A stretch of 64,000 nucleotides of DNA from Fidelibacterota bacterium (GCA_947472795.1 CANJBL010000007.1:96931-160930); one strand, 5' to 3'; counted from the stretch's first letter, positions 18,333 to 26,390 are shown. Numbers and translations: made by a program. The notes: a model not told the origin generated them from the letters alone.

Positions 18333-18763
18333 AACTAAAAACACTCCTCGCATCCATGATGGTGTTTCTTCCGGCGGCGGCTCATGCCGAGGTCAGCGTG
18401 AAGGATGCGTGGCTGCGCGAAACACCCGGGCAATCCAAAGTCTCGGCGGCCTACGCGAGCATCGAGAATACGGGAGCCGCCGACACCCTGACCGGCATCA
18501 CGATGTCGGTGCCGGGCATGGCGGAGGTGCATCGCTCCATGCAGCAGGACGGCATCATGAAGATGGATGCGGTACCGCGCTTGGAGGTGCCCGCCAAAGG
18601 CAAGGTCGAGCTGAAGCCCGGCAGCTTTCATGTGATGGTGATGAACCTTCAGCAGCCATTGAAGGTGGGCGAGACGGTGAATATCACCTTCACGTTCGAG
18701 CATGCCGGCAAGGTGACCGTGCCGGCGAAGGTGGCACCGTTGGGTGCGACGACGGCGCCTTAG
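18329..18763 (+). CDS. PCuAC-family periplasmic copper chaperone
   Basis: A 144-residue protein with a signal peptide (residues 1-20, ending AAAHA). The copper site follows the family spacing H-x10-M-x21-H-x-M exactly: His68, Met79, His101 and Met103. PCuAC chaperones hand Cu(I) to SCO1 and to cytochrome oxidase. Translation is coupled to the upstream SCO1 gene through an ATGA overlap. The 3' end overlaps the convergent DUF1192 gene by 3 bp. Confidence 0.95.
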   Translation: MKLKTLLASMMVFLPAAAHAEVSVKDAWLRETPGQSKVSAAYASIENTGAADTLTGITMSVPGMAEVHRSMQQDGIMKMDAVPRLEVPAKGKVELKPGSFHVMVMNLQQPLKVGETVNITFTFEHAGKVTVPAKVAPLGATTAP

Positions 18764-18942
18764 GACTTAAAGAAAGACTCCGCCCCCGAGCGGGCCTTGT
18801 CCTTGGTGGCGATGGCCCCCTCGGCGCGGGTGATCTCGGCCTTCAGGTCGGCGATGTATTCTTTAAGGTCACCCACGGACATACGGGAGAGATCCTTCTT
18901 CACTAGCTTCTTCTTGAGTGGGTCGAGTTCGTCCGTATCCAT
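18760..18942 (-). CDS. DUF1192-family small protein
   Basis: A 60-residue soluble protein, MDTDELDP at the start, with a helical core SRMSVGDLKEYIADLKAEITRAEGAI and a Lys/Ser tail. This matches DUF1192, a short family of unknown role found across Alphaproteobacteria. The ATG at 18942 gives the family length; the frame continues upstream without similarity. The stop overlaps that of the convergent PCuAC gene. Confidence 0.8.
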   Translation of the reverse strand: MDTDELDPLKKKLVKKDLSRMSVGDLKEYIADLKAEITRAEGAIATKDKARSGAESFFKS

Positions 18943-19186
18943 GGCGGGTCTCCCGGTGAAGCCTCGCAGGATGCCGTTATACAACCCCCAAATTTAGGGT
19001 CAAATCGGGCTTAATCGTAAATCTTTCCAATATTTTAGCCCAAAAATGGCGGAACGGTTTGACCCTGCCGCCGGAAACCCGATATATACCCTTTGAATTC
19101 ATGCGTGGGGTCCCGTTGCCGGCTTGGGTGGCGGGTGGGGTGCTTTTGCCCCAAAGCCCCTCTCGCGTCACCCGAAAGGAACTCTC

Positions 19187-19885
19187 ATGTCGCTGCCTCT
19201 TATGCCCAAGGCAACGGCCGTCTGGCTGGTGGAAAACACCGCGCTCTCCTTTGAGCAGATCGCTGCCTTCACAGGCATGCACGAACTGGAAATCCAGGCC
19301 ATTGCCGATGGTGAAGTCGCTATCGGCATCGTCGGCGTGAACCCGATCACCAACGGCCAGCTTACCCAGGACGAACTGGATAAGGCGGAGAAGGATCAGA
19401 AGTTCAAACTGAAGATGAACAAGACGGACATTCCGCTGCCGACGGCGCGCTCCAAAGGAGCGCGTTATACGCCGGTGTCCAAGCGCCAAGACCGCCCCGA
19501 TGCCATATCGTGGCTGCTGAAGCATCATCCCGATCTGACGGATGCGCAGGTCAGCCGCCTCATCGGCACGACCAAGCCGACGATTTTGTCTGTGCGCGAC
19601 CGCTCGCACTGGAATGCGACCAATATCAAACCGCAAAACCCAGTGACCTTGGGCCTGTGCACGGAAGCTGAACTTGAGAAGGCCGTCGTCATCGCCCAGC
19701 GCCGTGCGACCAACGCCGCCAAGGCGAAGGTCCGCGAAGCAAACCGCCGCGATCGCGAAGCAAAAGCCGCTGCCGCCGCTGCGGAAGCCGCTGCCAACCC
19801 GCCCGCCGAACAAGCTCCGGCAGAAACCGCCACGCCCGCTCCCTCGCCTGATTCCTCCACGGGCGACGACGGCCAACCGAGCTAA
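19187..19885 (+). CDS. trcR: cell-cycle transcriptional regulator TrcR (DUF1013)
   Basis: A 232-residue protein matching TrcR/DUF1013 across its length. Conserved stretches include MPKATAVWLVENTALSFEQIA, FTGMHELEIQAIADGE, NPITNGQLT, RPDAISWLLKHHPDL and LIGTTKPTI. It reads as two helix-turn-helix-like modules followed by an Ala/Pro/Glu-rich disordered tail from about residue 190. TrcR is known in Alphaproteobacteria as a transcription factor tied to the cell cycle. ATG at 19187 follows GAAAGGA. The 244 bp upstream are intergenic. A hairpin terminator follows. Confidence 0.92.
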   Translation: MSLPLMPKATAVWLVENTALSFEQIAAFTGMHELEIQAIADGEVAIGIVGVNPITNGQLTQDELDKAEKDQKFKLKMNKTDIPLPTARSKGARYTPVSKRQDRPDAISWLLKHHPDLTDAQVSRLIGTTKPTILSVRDRSHWNATNIKPQNPVTLGLCTEAELEKAVVIAQRRATNAAKAKVREANRRDREAKAAAAAAEAAANPPAEQAPAETATPAPSPDSSTGDDGQPS

Positions 19886-19927
19886 CTCATCTTTGGGCTC
19901 GCGCAGCCCAGACGCAGAGAACAAAAA

Positions 19928-19961
19928 AAGGCCCATCCGACGATGGGCCTTAAGCGTTTTT
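19928..19961. terminator. rho-independent terminator after trcR (possibly bidirectional)
   Basis: AAGGCCCATC at 19928-19937 pairs with GATGGGCCTT at 19942-19951 over a 4-base loop. Five T's follow at 19957-19961 and an A-run precedes the stem, so it could serve both strands. Confidence 0.8.
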
Positions 19962-20046
19962 GGGATCCTACCCTATCCACATCCGGGCGCGGCGAGTCCT
20001 CCGCGTGAGCCCCGTGGGAAGGTTATTGGCTGAGCTTATAAGCTAA

Positions 20047-20211
20047 CTAGCAACTGGCGCGTTGCAGCTCGTCTTTTATCTTCAGCTTCTTTCTTTTGAG
20101 TTGGTGGACCAGGTCGAAGTTCGGCCATGGTCGGCGTTCTTCTTCGATGAGGTAATGTTCGATTTCTGCGTGCTTGGTACGAAGTGCTTCTACCCGCGCT
20201 TCCTGAGCCAT
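20047..20211 (-). CDS. YdcH-family (DUF465) small protein
   Basis: A 54-residue protein found by direct translation of the minus strand: MAQEARVEALRTKHAEIEHY ... FDLVHQLKRKKLKIKDELQ, ending ASC. The LK-RK-KLK-I-KDEL pattern is the YdcH/DUF465 signature, a short helical hairpin of unknown function. ATG at 20211 follows GGAGGA nine bases upstream. A second DUF465 gene lies divergently about 340 bp away, an arrangement often seen in Alphaproteobacteria. Confidence 0.85.
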   Translation of the reverse strand: MAQEARVEALRTKHAEIEHYLIEEERRPWPNFDLVHQLKRKKLKIKDELQRASC

Positions 20212-20552
20212 GGAACGATATCCTCCGGATCAGTTTCAGAAGACCTCAAGCTTACCCCCCTGCGCCGCAGAAATTCCAGAGGTGGGCTCAAGACATTGAT
20301 GTGTAATGAATTTAAAGCCGGGGAAATTTCCCGCAAAAACACCTTTGGCCGCCAAAAAACCACGGAGTCGATGCCCCGGCGCCATCCCGCCACCGCCTGC
20401 GCAATTCATCGACATTCGAGGCCTGCGGTGTAAACTGGTGCATGGGGCCACAAACAATCGAAACGGGGCAGGCTCCCCGCGCCTCCGTTTCAAAGCAATA
20501 ATGCCGCCGGAACTTGGACTTAAGAGAAGTTCTGGGAACGCGCGCCAGCGGG
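20212..20552. other. intergenic region between two divergent ydcH-type genes
   Basis: 341 bp with no supported gene. Several ORFs cross it but all lack family resemblance or ribosome sites. It must hold the promoters for both divergent DUF465 genes. I see no clear terminator, repeat or operator. Confidence 0.5.
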
Positions 20553-20771
20553 ATGCAGACGAACGACATGCAGTGGGATCAGGAGCAGTTACTAGCCAAA
20601 CTCGGCGAACTGGAACTGGAGCACCGCGACCTGGACGATGTCATCAATAGCCTGATGAACCAGCCGGATTTCGATCAGATCAAGGTCGGGCGGTTGAAGA
20701 AGCGCAAGCTGGCGCTCAAAGACCAGATCACCTCTCTGCGCGGCAAGATGATCCCCGACATTATCGCTTAG
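20553..20771 (+). CDS. YdcH-family (DUF465) small protein
   Basis: A 72-residue helical protein with LLAKLGELELEHRDLDDVI, then FDQIKVGRLKKRKLALKDQITSLRGK, the DUF465 pattern. Starts at 20553 (MQTND) or 20568 (MQWDQ) are both possible because neither has a good ribosome site. The unfiltered frame starts at a TTG further upstream. It is divergent from the shorter paralogue at 20047-20211. Function unknown. Confidence 0.8.
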   Translation: MQTNDMQWDQEQLLAKLGELELEHRDLDDVINSLMNQPDFDQIKVGRLKKRKLALKDQITSLRGKMIPDIIA

Positions 20772-20778
20772 TGATCGC

Positions 20779-20829
20779 CGCGTGATTTACCGGCCCGCGT
20801 GATTTACCGGCCCGCGTGATTTACCGGTT
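20779..20829. repeat. three tandem copies of a 17-bp unit over a stop codon
   Basis: The unit CGCGTGATTTACCGGCC occurs at 20779-20795 and 20796-20812 exactly, and at 20813-20829 with the last two bases TT. The third copy contains the end of the minus-strand gene (stop TAA at 20823-20821). The other two copies lie just outside it. Confidence 0.9.
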
Positions 20830-21570
20830 TGCCCGCAGCAGATGATCGACGCGCCCGAGCGCCAAGAATGCGCTCTCGCCCTGACCCACAGCGGCGGCGG
20901 CAACATTGATCGCCAGAGCCATATCGATACCGCCCACCGCGTAACCGCTCGACGTGAGCTGTTCGCGCACATCGCGCACGATGGCATCGGTGTCGAGATC
21001 ATCCGCCGGTAAAGCCGCGACACCCGCAAGGTTGGAGCCGCCGGTCTGCCCGATGGCCGCAAAAGACAACGCGCCGAGGCGCACATCCTTCAGACGGTGC
21101 GCGACATCGATCAGCGCACTGTTGGCGGCCAGCAGGCCGGAACTGCGACGGATATCCTCATAGGTCTGTACATAGACCAGCACCACAACCCATGTCTGCC
21201 CTTCGCCCGCGGGCTGGGCGAGCGTGCCGCCAAGCGCGCGAAAGAACGCGTCGGGTTCGAGAATGGCGGTGTCGTTCGCCGCGCGCTTCTCGCCGTTGCG
21301 CTCGAGGCGGCGCACAACATTGCGCAAGTGATTGTTCTCAGAGACGAGGCCGGCCAGCGCGGCCTTGGTGACGGGTGTGATCTGCTCAATAGGGATGCCG
21401 AGGATGGTGATGCGGTCATCGGTCGGCCTGGTGCGCGCGACCTCTTCGTAGCTGGCGGCAGCTTTCTTTGGAGGCGCGCCACGCTGAGATGAACCGCCAT
21501 TGCCGCCACCCTGGCCGTCCAGGCGGCGCTGCACAGTAGGAATGGTCTCGTGCTGCAGAATATCGGGCAT
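20821..21570 (-). CDS. degenerate GGDEF-like domain protein
   Basis: A 249-residue protein. Residues 1-45 are Gly/Ser/Pro-rich. Residues about 60-95 form a helix with LVSENNHLRNVVRRLERNGEKR, a coiled-coil-like signalling helix. Residues about 105-249 have the strand-helix order of a GGDEF domain: WVVVLVYVQTYEDIRRSSGLLAANSALIDVAHRLKDV. The segment that should hold GGDEF reads SFAAIGQTGGS, so diguanylate cyclase activity is unlikely. It may bind nucleotide or act as a scaffold. The assignment rests on pattern only. It is convergent with the ydcH-type gene and lies in the trcR-purEK neighbourhood. Confidence 0.5.
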   Translation of the reverse strand: MPDILQHETIPTVQRRLDGQGGGNGGSSQRGAPPKKAAASYEEVARTRPTDDRITILGIPIEQITPVTKAALAGLVSENNHLRNVVRRLERNGEKRAANDTAILEPDAFFRALGGTLAQPAGEGQTWVVVLVYVQTYEDIRRSSGLLAANSALIDVAHRLKDVRLGALSFAAIGQTGGSNLAGVAALPADDLDTDAIVRDVREQLTSSGYAVGGIDMALAINVAAAAVGQGESAFLALGRVDHLLRANR

Positions 21571-21682
21571 GGGATTTCGGGCACAGGGGCCCGTCCGTTG
21601 TTGCGCAGATAAAATTCGACGCTTGAGGCTAGCGCGGTCGCCTTTGCAAAACCTTACCGTGGCCTCTTAAAGGACTTGCATT

Positions 21683-21716
21683 ATTACCCGGATAATATAT
21701 TTACACCCGGGTAATA
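21683..21716. promoter_or_regulatory. paired palindromic sites upstream of the DUF2239 gene
   Basis: ATTACCCGGATAAT at 21683-21696 and TTACACCCGGGTAAT at 21701-21715 are two near-palindromes sharing ACCCGG and TAAT, with centres 19 bp apart (about two helical turns). They end 14 bp before the DUF2239 start, where they could act as operators overlapping a promoter. The regulator is unknown. Confidence 0.55.
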
Positions 21717-21729
21717 TAAAGGAGTCACG

Positions 21730-22269
21730 ATGGACACGACTTATACCGCCTTCGCCAGTACTCGGCGTTTGGCTCGGGGCGGCTTGGCTGACGTGGCTGT
21801 CGCTGTGCAGACCCATGGCAGTGGCGGCGTGCTGGTGTTCGACGACGCCACGGGGCGCGTGACGGACCTGGATTTGCGCGGCACAGCGGCAGACGTAAAG
21901 GCACGTTATGCGCTGCCCTCACCCCAACGCGGACCCGGACGGCCCAAGCTCGGCGTCGTGGCGCGCGAGGTGACACTGCTGCCGCGACATTGGGAGTGGC
22001 TCGCCACGCAACCGGGCGGCGCGTCGGTGGCCCTACGCAAGCTCGTCGATGCGGCGCGTCAGCAGAGCGCGCCGGCGGATCAAAAACGCAGTGCGCAGGA
22101 AAAAGCCTATCGCTTCATGTCGGCCATGGCCGGCAATGAACAAGGATTTGAAGAAGCGACACGCGCTTTGTTCGCAGGCGATGCAGCGCGCATCCGTGCG
22201 CAGATGAGCACATGGCCGGGCGATGTGCGGGATTACACGTTGTCGCTGGCGGACGGCGCTTTTCTTTAA
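21730..22269 (+). CDS. DUF2239-family protein
   Basis: A 179-residue soluble protein. It matches the DUF2239 layout: TYTAFASTRRLARGGLADVA near the start, GGVLVFDDATGRVTDLDLRG, then GRPKLGVVAREVTLLPRHWEWLATQPGGASVALRKLVDAAR and RDYTLSLADGAF at the end. The function of the family is unknown. ATG at 21730 follows AAAGGAG, and two palindromic sites lie just upstream, suggesting tight control. The 3' end overlaps by 4 bp with the convergent SRPBCC gene. Confidence 0.85.
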   Translation: MDTTYTAFASTRRLARGGLADVAVAVQTHGSGGVLVFDDATGRVTDLDLRGTAADVKARYALPSPQRGPGRPKLGVVAREVTLLPRHWEWLATQPGGASVALRKLVDAARQQSAPADQKRSAQEKAYRFMSAMAGNEQGFEEATRALFAGDAARIRAQMSTWPGDVRDYTLSLADGAFL

Positions 22270-22712
22270 GCCAGAGCAGTACCAAGTGAGCCCAACATCT
22301 TGGCCCACGAGTCACGGATGCGGTCCTGCATAGGCGCCCACGCCGCATCCATCTCGTGCGTCAGTGTGAGCGCGCAGCCGCCGGGTGTGGCAGCGATATC
22401 GATGATGACGCGGCTGGTGGCGCCATCCTGCACCGTGCCCCACGTGAAGACGAGACGGCGCGGCCGATCGATCTCGAGATACGTTCCGATGTGATCTATC
22501 TCCTGACCTTGCCGGCGCACGAGGAAGGAGAAACGCCCACCGACGCGTGCGTCGATCTTGGCATGCAGCAGGTCCTCGTCGCGCACGCCGCGGCCCATCA
22601 TCCACGTGCCGATCATTGCGGGATCGAGCCAGGCGTCGAAGACGCGTTCAGAGACGACCGGGAAGTTGTGTTGCACCGTGACAAGGACAGGGGGTTTGGC
22701 GGCATCGGTCAT
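22266..22712 (-). CDS. SRPBCC/AHSA1-family protein
   Basis: A 148-residue protein of the START-like superfamily. It begins with VTVQHNFPVVSERVFDAWLDP, continues with GGRFSFLVRRQGQEIDHIGTYLEIDRPRRLVFTW and ends with a long C-terminal helix (MQDRIRDSWAKMLGSL). This is the AHSA1-like group, often small-ligand binding and often found with ArsR regulators. No regulator is adjacent here. It is convergent with the DUF2239 gene. Confidence 0.85.
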   Translation of the reverse strand: MTDAAKPPVLVTVQHNFPVVSERVFDAWLDPAMIGTWMMGRGVRDEDLLHAKIDARVGGRFSFLVRRQGQEIDHIGTYLEIDRPRRLVFTWGTVQDGATSRVIIDIAATPGGCALTLTHEMDAAWAPMQDRIRDSWAKMLGSLGTALA

Positions 22713-22837
22713 AAGCGCACCTCTTTTGGCTTCTAAGAGCCTGAAATCATAAGAAAGCCGCCCAGGATATCAACTTGCTGTGGGTTGTGCCCTCCGTTAA
22801 AGTCCGCCTCTTTCGCAGGGTCGCCCCGGGGGTATTC

Positions 22838-23443
22838 ATGGGCAAAGCGGCAAAGGGTAAGGCCAGCAAAGCCCGCCGCGCGGTTAACGCGCGGCTTAAA
22901 ATTATTGCGGCCTTCCGCCGCACCAAGGGCAAGGCCGCCGACGCAACGCCGACCAAACTGGGCACCAAGCCCCTGGTCGGCATCATCATGGGCAGCATCT
23001 CGGATTGGGAGACCATGCGGCACGCGGCGCAGCTGCTGGCCGAGTTGAACGTGCCCTTCGAAGCGCAAGTGGTCTCGGCGCATCGCACGCCTCAACGTCT
23101 CTACAAATATGCAGCCGCCGCTGAAGCCGCTGGTTTGCGCGTCATCATCGCGGGCGCCGGCGGCGCTGCCCACCTGCCCGGCATGACAGCGGCAATTACC
23201 AAGCTTCCGGTGCTGGGCGTGCCGGTGGAAAGCAAAACCTTGAAGGGGCTCGACAGCCTGCTCTCCATTGCACAGATGCCGGCTGGGATTCCTGTCGGCA
23301 CGCTCGCGATTGGAAAAGCGGGCGCCAAGAATGCCGCGCTATTTGCAGCGGCGATTTTAGCGCTCAACGATAAGGCGCTGTCCAAGCGGTTGGGATTTTG
23401 GCGCAGCGCGCAGACTGAGTCCGTGAGCAAGAAGCCCGCTTAA
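22838..23443 (+). CDS. purE: 5-(carboxyamino)imidazole ribonucleotide mutase with basic N-terminal extension
   Basis: A 201-residue PurE that converts N5-CAIR to CAIR in purine synthesis. The core starts at about residue 45: [14 protein letters not shown], then [15 protein letters not shown] and the [12 protein letters not shown] loop, all expected of class I PurE. The first 44 residues are an extension with 14 Lys/Arg and no family match. No ATG, GTG or TTG occurs between 22838 and the core in frame, so the extension should be translated. ATG 22838 is preceded by a weak GGGGG. It overlaps purK by one base (TAATG). Confidence 0.93.
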   Translation: MGKAAKGKASKARRAVNARLKIIAAFRRTKGKAADATPTKLGTKPLVGIIMGSISDWETMRHAAQLLAELNVPFEAQVVSAHRTPQRLYKYAAAAEAAGLRVIIAGAGGAAHLPGMTAAITKLPVLGVPVESKTLKGLDSLLSIAQMPAGIPVGTLAIGKAGAKNAALFAAAILALNDKALSKRLGFWRSAQTESVSKKPA

Positions 23444-24540
23444 TGCACCGCCTTCCCTCTGGCGCGACGATTGGAATCCTCGGCAACGGCCAGTTGGGAC
23501 GCATGCTGTGCCTGGCCGCCGCAAGGCTCGGTTACCGCACCCACGTGTTCGGCCCTGACAAAGATAGTCCGGCTGAACAAGTGGCTACGGACTCCACCGT
23601 GGCGGCTTACACCGATGAAGCCGCGCTGGCGCGGTTCTCGGCCGCAGTGGATGTAGTGACTTTCGAATTCGAGAACGTGCCGGCAACAGCGGCGGCCTTT
23701 CTCACCAGCCACACCACAGTGCGTCCCTCGTGGCGCGCGCTGGAAGTGGCGCAAGACCGGATCAAAGAAAAGCAGTTCTTCGCGTCGATCAACGCTGCAA
23801 CGCCGCCGTGGCACCCGGTGCACACGCGAGAGGATCTTGAAGCGGCGGTGAAGAAAATCGGCACACCTGCCGTGTTGAAGACCGCGCGCCTGGGTTACGA
23901 CGGCAAAGGCCAAGCCAAGATCAAGAGCGCAAGCGATGCGGATGCCGCGTGGCAAGCCATCACGGGCGGCAAGCCTGTACCGGGCGGCGATACGTTCGCC
24001 GTGCTGGAGGGGTTTGTTGATTTTCGCTGCGAGATATCGGTGATTGCCGCGCGCGGCGTGGACGGCAGCATTGTCTGCTTCGAGCCCTCGGAGAACGTAC
24101 ATACTAATCACATGCTGGACACCTCCACCGTGCCGGCACGTATCGATGCAGCGACCGCAAAGACCGCGCAGGACATTGCCATGCGTGCGATGAAGGCGCT
24201 GGACCTCGTGGGTCTGCTGGCTGTGGAAATGTTCGTGACGACCGACGGAAAGATACTGTGCAACGAAATGGCCCCTCGCCCGCACAACTCCGGTCACTGG
24301 ACTCAGAACGCCTGCGGCACCGATCAGTTCGAGCAATTGATCCGTGCGGCGGCGGGATTACCACTTGTCGACCCCGCGCGGCACTCCGACGCGGTGATGA
24401 AGAACCTTGTCGGCGAAGATATCTTCAAGATCTACACTTACCTGACCGATCCTGCCGCGCACATCCATCTTTACGGCAAGACGGAACCGCGCCCGGGCCG
24501 CAAGATGGGTCACGTCAACATCCTAAAGCCAAAAACCTGA
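23443..24540 (+). CDS. purK: 5-(carboxyamino)imidazole ribonucleotide synthase
   Basis: A 365-residue ATP-grasp enzyme that carboxylates AIR to N5-CAIR using bicarbonate and ATP. It starts with GILGNGQLGRMLCLAAARLGY, followed by the ATP-grasp segment (KTARLGYDGKGQAKI) and the active-site stretch NEMAPRPHNSGHWT. Length is normal. It is coupled to purE by a stop-start overlap of one base, the usual purEK operon. Confidence 0.96.
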   Translation: MHRLPSGATIGILGNGQLGRMLCLAAARLGYRTHVFGPDKDSPAEQVATDSTVAAYTDEAALARFSAAVDVVTFEFENVPATAAAFLTSHTTVRPSWRALEVAQDRIKEKQFFASINAATPPWHPVHTREDLEAAVKKIGTPAVLKTARLGYDGKGQAKIKSASDADAAWQAITGGKPVPGGDTFAVLEGFVDFRCEISVIAARGVDGSIVCFEPSENVHTNHMLDTSTVPARIDAATAKTAQDIAMRAMKALDLVGLLAVEMFVTTDGKILCNEMAPRPHNSGHWTQNACGTDQFEQLIRAAAGLPLVDPARHSDAVMKNLVGEDIFKIYTYLTDPAAHIHLYGKTEPRPGRKMGHVNILKPKT

Positions 24541-24651
24541 TAGCCGTGGGCGTCGGAGCTTTCTAAGCACCATCACACGCGCCCTTGGCACCACACTCCA
24601 CTTTTCTCCGCTCGTATTTTTTAGACGGATAAATATCAAGGAGGGGATGAC

Positions 24652-26334
24652 ATGAATCGGCGCGAATTGATTCTGGCAATGATGGCGGCGGGTTTCATCC
24701 GGCCGGAGCGCGCATCAGCGCAAATCGTTCCTGCACAGCTTGTACCCCTCGCGACACCCAAGCCGATTCATGAGAGCATTGCCGTCATCAACGGCAATGT
24801 CTGGACCATGGACGACAAGGTTCCGCGCGCGCAGGCGGTGCTGATCCAGAATGGGCGTATCACTCAGGTCGGCACCAGCGCCGACATCCGACGCGCCGCC
24901 GGCAACGTCCGCGTGATCGATGCCGGCGGACGCAGTGTATTGCCGGGGTTCAACGACTCTCACACGCATATGGAGTTCTCGGCTTACTATTTCTCGGGAC
25001 TTCAGGTTGATGTGCATACCCCGCCCTTGAAGTCGCTGCAGGAAATGTTCGCGCGCGTGCGCGAGCGTGTTGCCAAGACCAAGCCTGACAATTGGGTGCT
25101 CGCGCGCGGGTCCTTCAACATCCATCAGCATGTCACTGAACAGCGCTGGCCGACCCGCCAGGAACTGGATGCCATCAGCACCGTGCATCCCATCATCATC
25201 CTGGGCGGTATGCATGGCTGGTCCATGAACTCGCTGGCCTTCAGCCGCCTGGGCCTCTTTGACCCTCTGCAAGCCGATTCCTTGCGTTGGCGCGACGGGC
25301 GCAGACGCATGGGCAGTGATGTGGCGCGCGATGCCGACGGCAAGCCCACGGGCATGGTGACCGAAACATTCGACCTGTTGCCGGAGAACGCTCATAGCTT
25401 TGAAGAGAAGTGTGAGGCGATCCGCACCCAGATCGTGCCGCAGTTTGTGGCCAAGGGTATTACCTCGACCTCGACCATTCCGCTTTTTGACGATGACGTG
25501 CGCGTCTGCCAGCGCCTCTATTCCGAAGGCGCTTTGCCCATGCGCGTGAAGACCTACCCGGTCGTGCCGTTCAAGATGGGCCTGGAGGAAGTGCTGCACG
25601 GCGGCATGCTGCCGGGCTTTGGCGACGAAATGCTCACTTACGGCGGCATCAAACTGTTCGTGGCCGGAGCTGGATACAATGCGACTTTACAGCGCGTGAC
25701 CGACTATCACTGGAATCAGGACGACCTGAATGATGCGGTGCTGCGTGCTCACGACGCGGGCTTGCATATGCTGCTGCACCAGGCCGGCGCCAGCCTTCCA
25801 AGGTGCCTGGAAGCTGTCGAGCGTGCGCAAATGCATTCACGGCGTCAGTTGCGTCACCGCTTGGAGCACTACGGCAGCCTCACTGACGAAGAAATGGTGC
25901 GCGTGAAACAGCTGGGCATGCGGGTGTCGATCACTGCGCCGACAGAAGCGAGCGATGGCCCTTCCGCCGCTAAGTTTCCGCGCTACCGCGCAATGATCGA
26001 CGCTGGATTGAAACCGGTTTCGATCAGCGATTCCACCGGGACGGTGCCGACCTTCAGTCCCTTAGCGGGCATTGCCGGGCTTGTCGCGAAACAAAGCGAC
26101 GGCGGATCGGCCCCGGAAGGACAGGCCGTGACGGTTGAGGAAGCTGTGCGGATGTGGACGCTATGGGCAGCCGAGTCCGTGCACGAGGACGATGTGAAGG
26201 GCTCACTTACACCAGGCAAATTCGGAGACGTCGTCATTCTTGACCAGAACATCGAGCACGTCTCAGGACGAGACCTGTTCAAGGTTGGGGTGCGTTCGAC
26301 AATCCTGGGCGGGCGGACTGTCTATGGCGCGTGA
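24652..26334 (+). CDS. exported amidohydrolase (YtcJ-like)
   Basis: A 560-residue metal-dependent hydrolase. The N-terminus MNRRELILAMMAAGF looks like a Tat-type or Sec signal, cut near ASA at about residue 24. The metal site begins with SHTH at about residue 103 (GFNDSHTHMEFS), followed by the barrel with MLLHQAG and RHRLEHYG. The C-terminal part returns to the beta-sandwich with KGSLTPGKFGDVVILD. YtcJ-like amidohydrolases act on amides or N-acyl compounds; the substrate here is unknown. ATG follows GGAGGGGATGAC. It is convergent with the FecA-type receptor gene, separated by a palindrome. Confidence 0.85.
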   Translation: MNRRELILAMMAAGFIRPERASAQIVPAQLVPLATPKPIHESIAVINGNVWTMDDKVPRAQAVLIQNGRITQVGTSADIRRAAGNVRVIDAGGRSVLPGFNDSHTHMEFSAYYFSGLQVDVHTPPLKSLQEMFARVRERVAKTKPDNWVLARGSFNIHQHVTEQRWPTRQELDAISTVHPIIILGGMHGWSMNSLAFSRLGLFDPLQADSLRWRDGRRRMGSDVARDADGKPTGMVTETFDLLPENAHSFEEKCEAIRTQIVPQFVAKGITSTSTIPLFDDDVRVCQRLYSEGALPMRVKTYPVVPFKMGLEEVLHGGMLPGFGDEMLTYGGIKLFVAGAGYNATLQRVTDYHWNQDDLNDAVLRAHDAGLHMLLHQAGASLPRCLEAVERAQMHSRRQLRHRLEHYGSLTDEEMVRVKQLGMRVSITAPTEASDGPSAAKFPRYRAMIDAGLKPVSISDSTGTVPTFSPLAGIAGLVAKQSDGGSAPEGQAVTVEEAVRMWTLWAAESVHEDDVKGSLTPGKFGDVVILDQNIEHVSGRDLFKVGVRSTILGGRTVYGA

Positions 26335-26342
26335 TATTTTTT

Positions 26343-26390
26343 GAGCATGTTCTTATCGGAAAACCGCCACCACTTTTCCGGAACATGCTC
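26343..26390. repeat. long palindromic element between convergent genes
   Basis: GAGCATGTTC at 26343-26352 pairs with GAACATGCTC at 26381-26390, and CGGAAAA at 26357-26363 with TTTTCCG at 26374-26380. It resembles the GAGCATG...CATGCTC palindromes common in rhizobial intergenic regions. Its position between two stops suggests a bidirectional terminator or RNA stabiliser. Confidence 0.75.

Noticed and set aside
19012..19030. CtrA-like box upstream of trcR
   Set aside because: Only the first half (TTAA) fits; the second half reads TCTT, so the match to TTAA-N7-TTAA is too weak.
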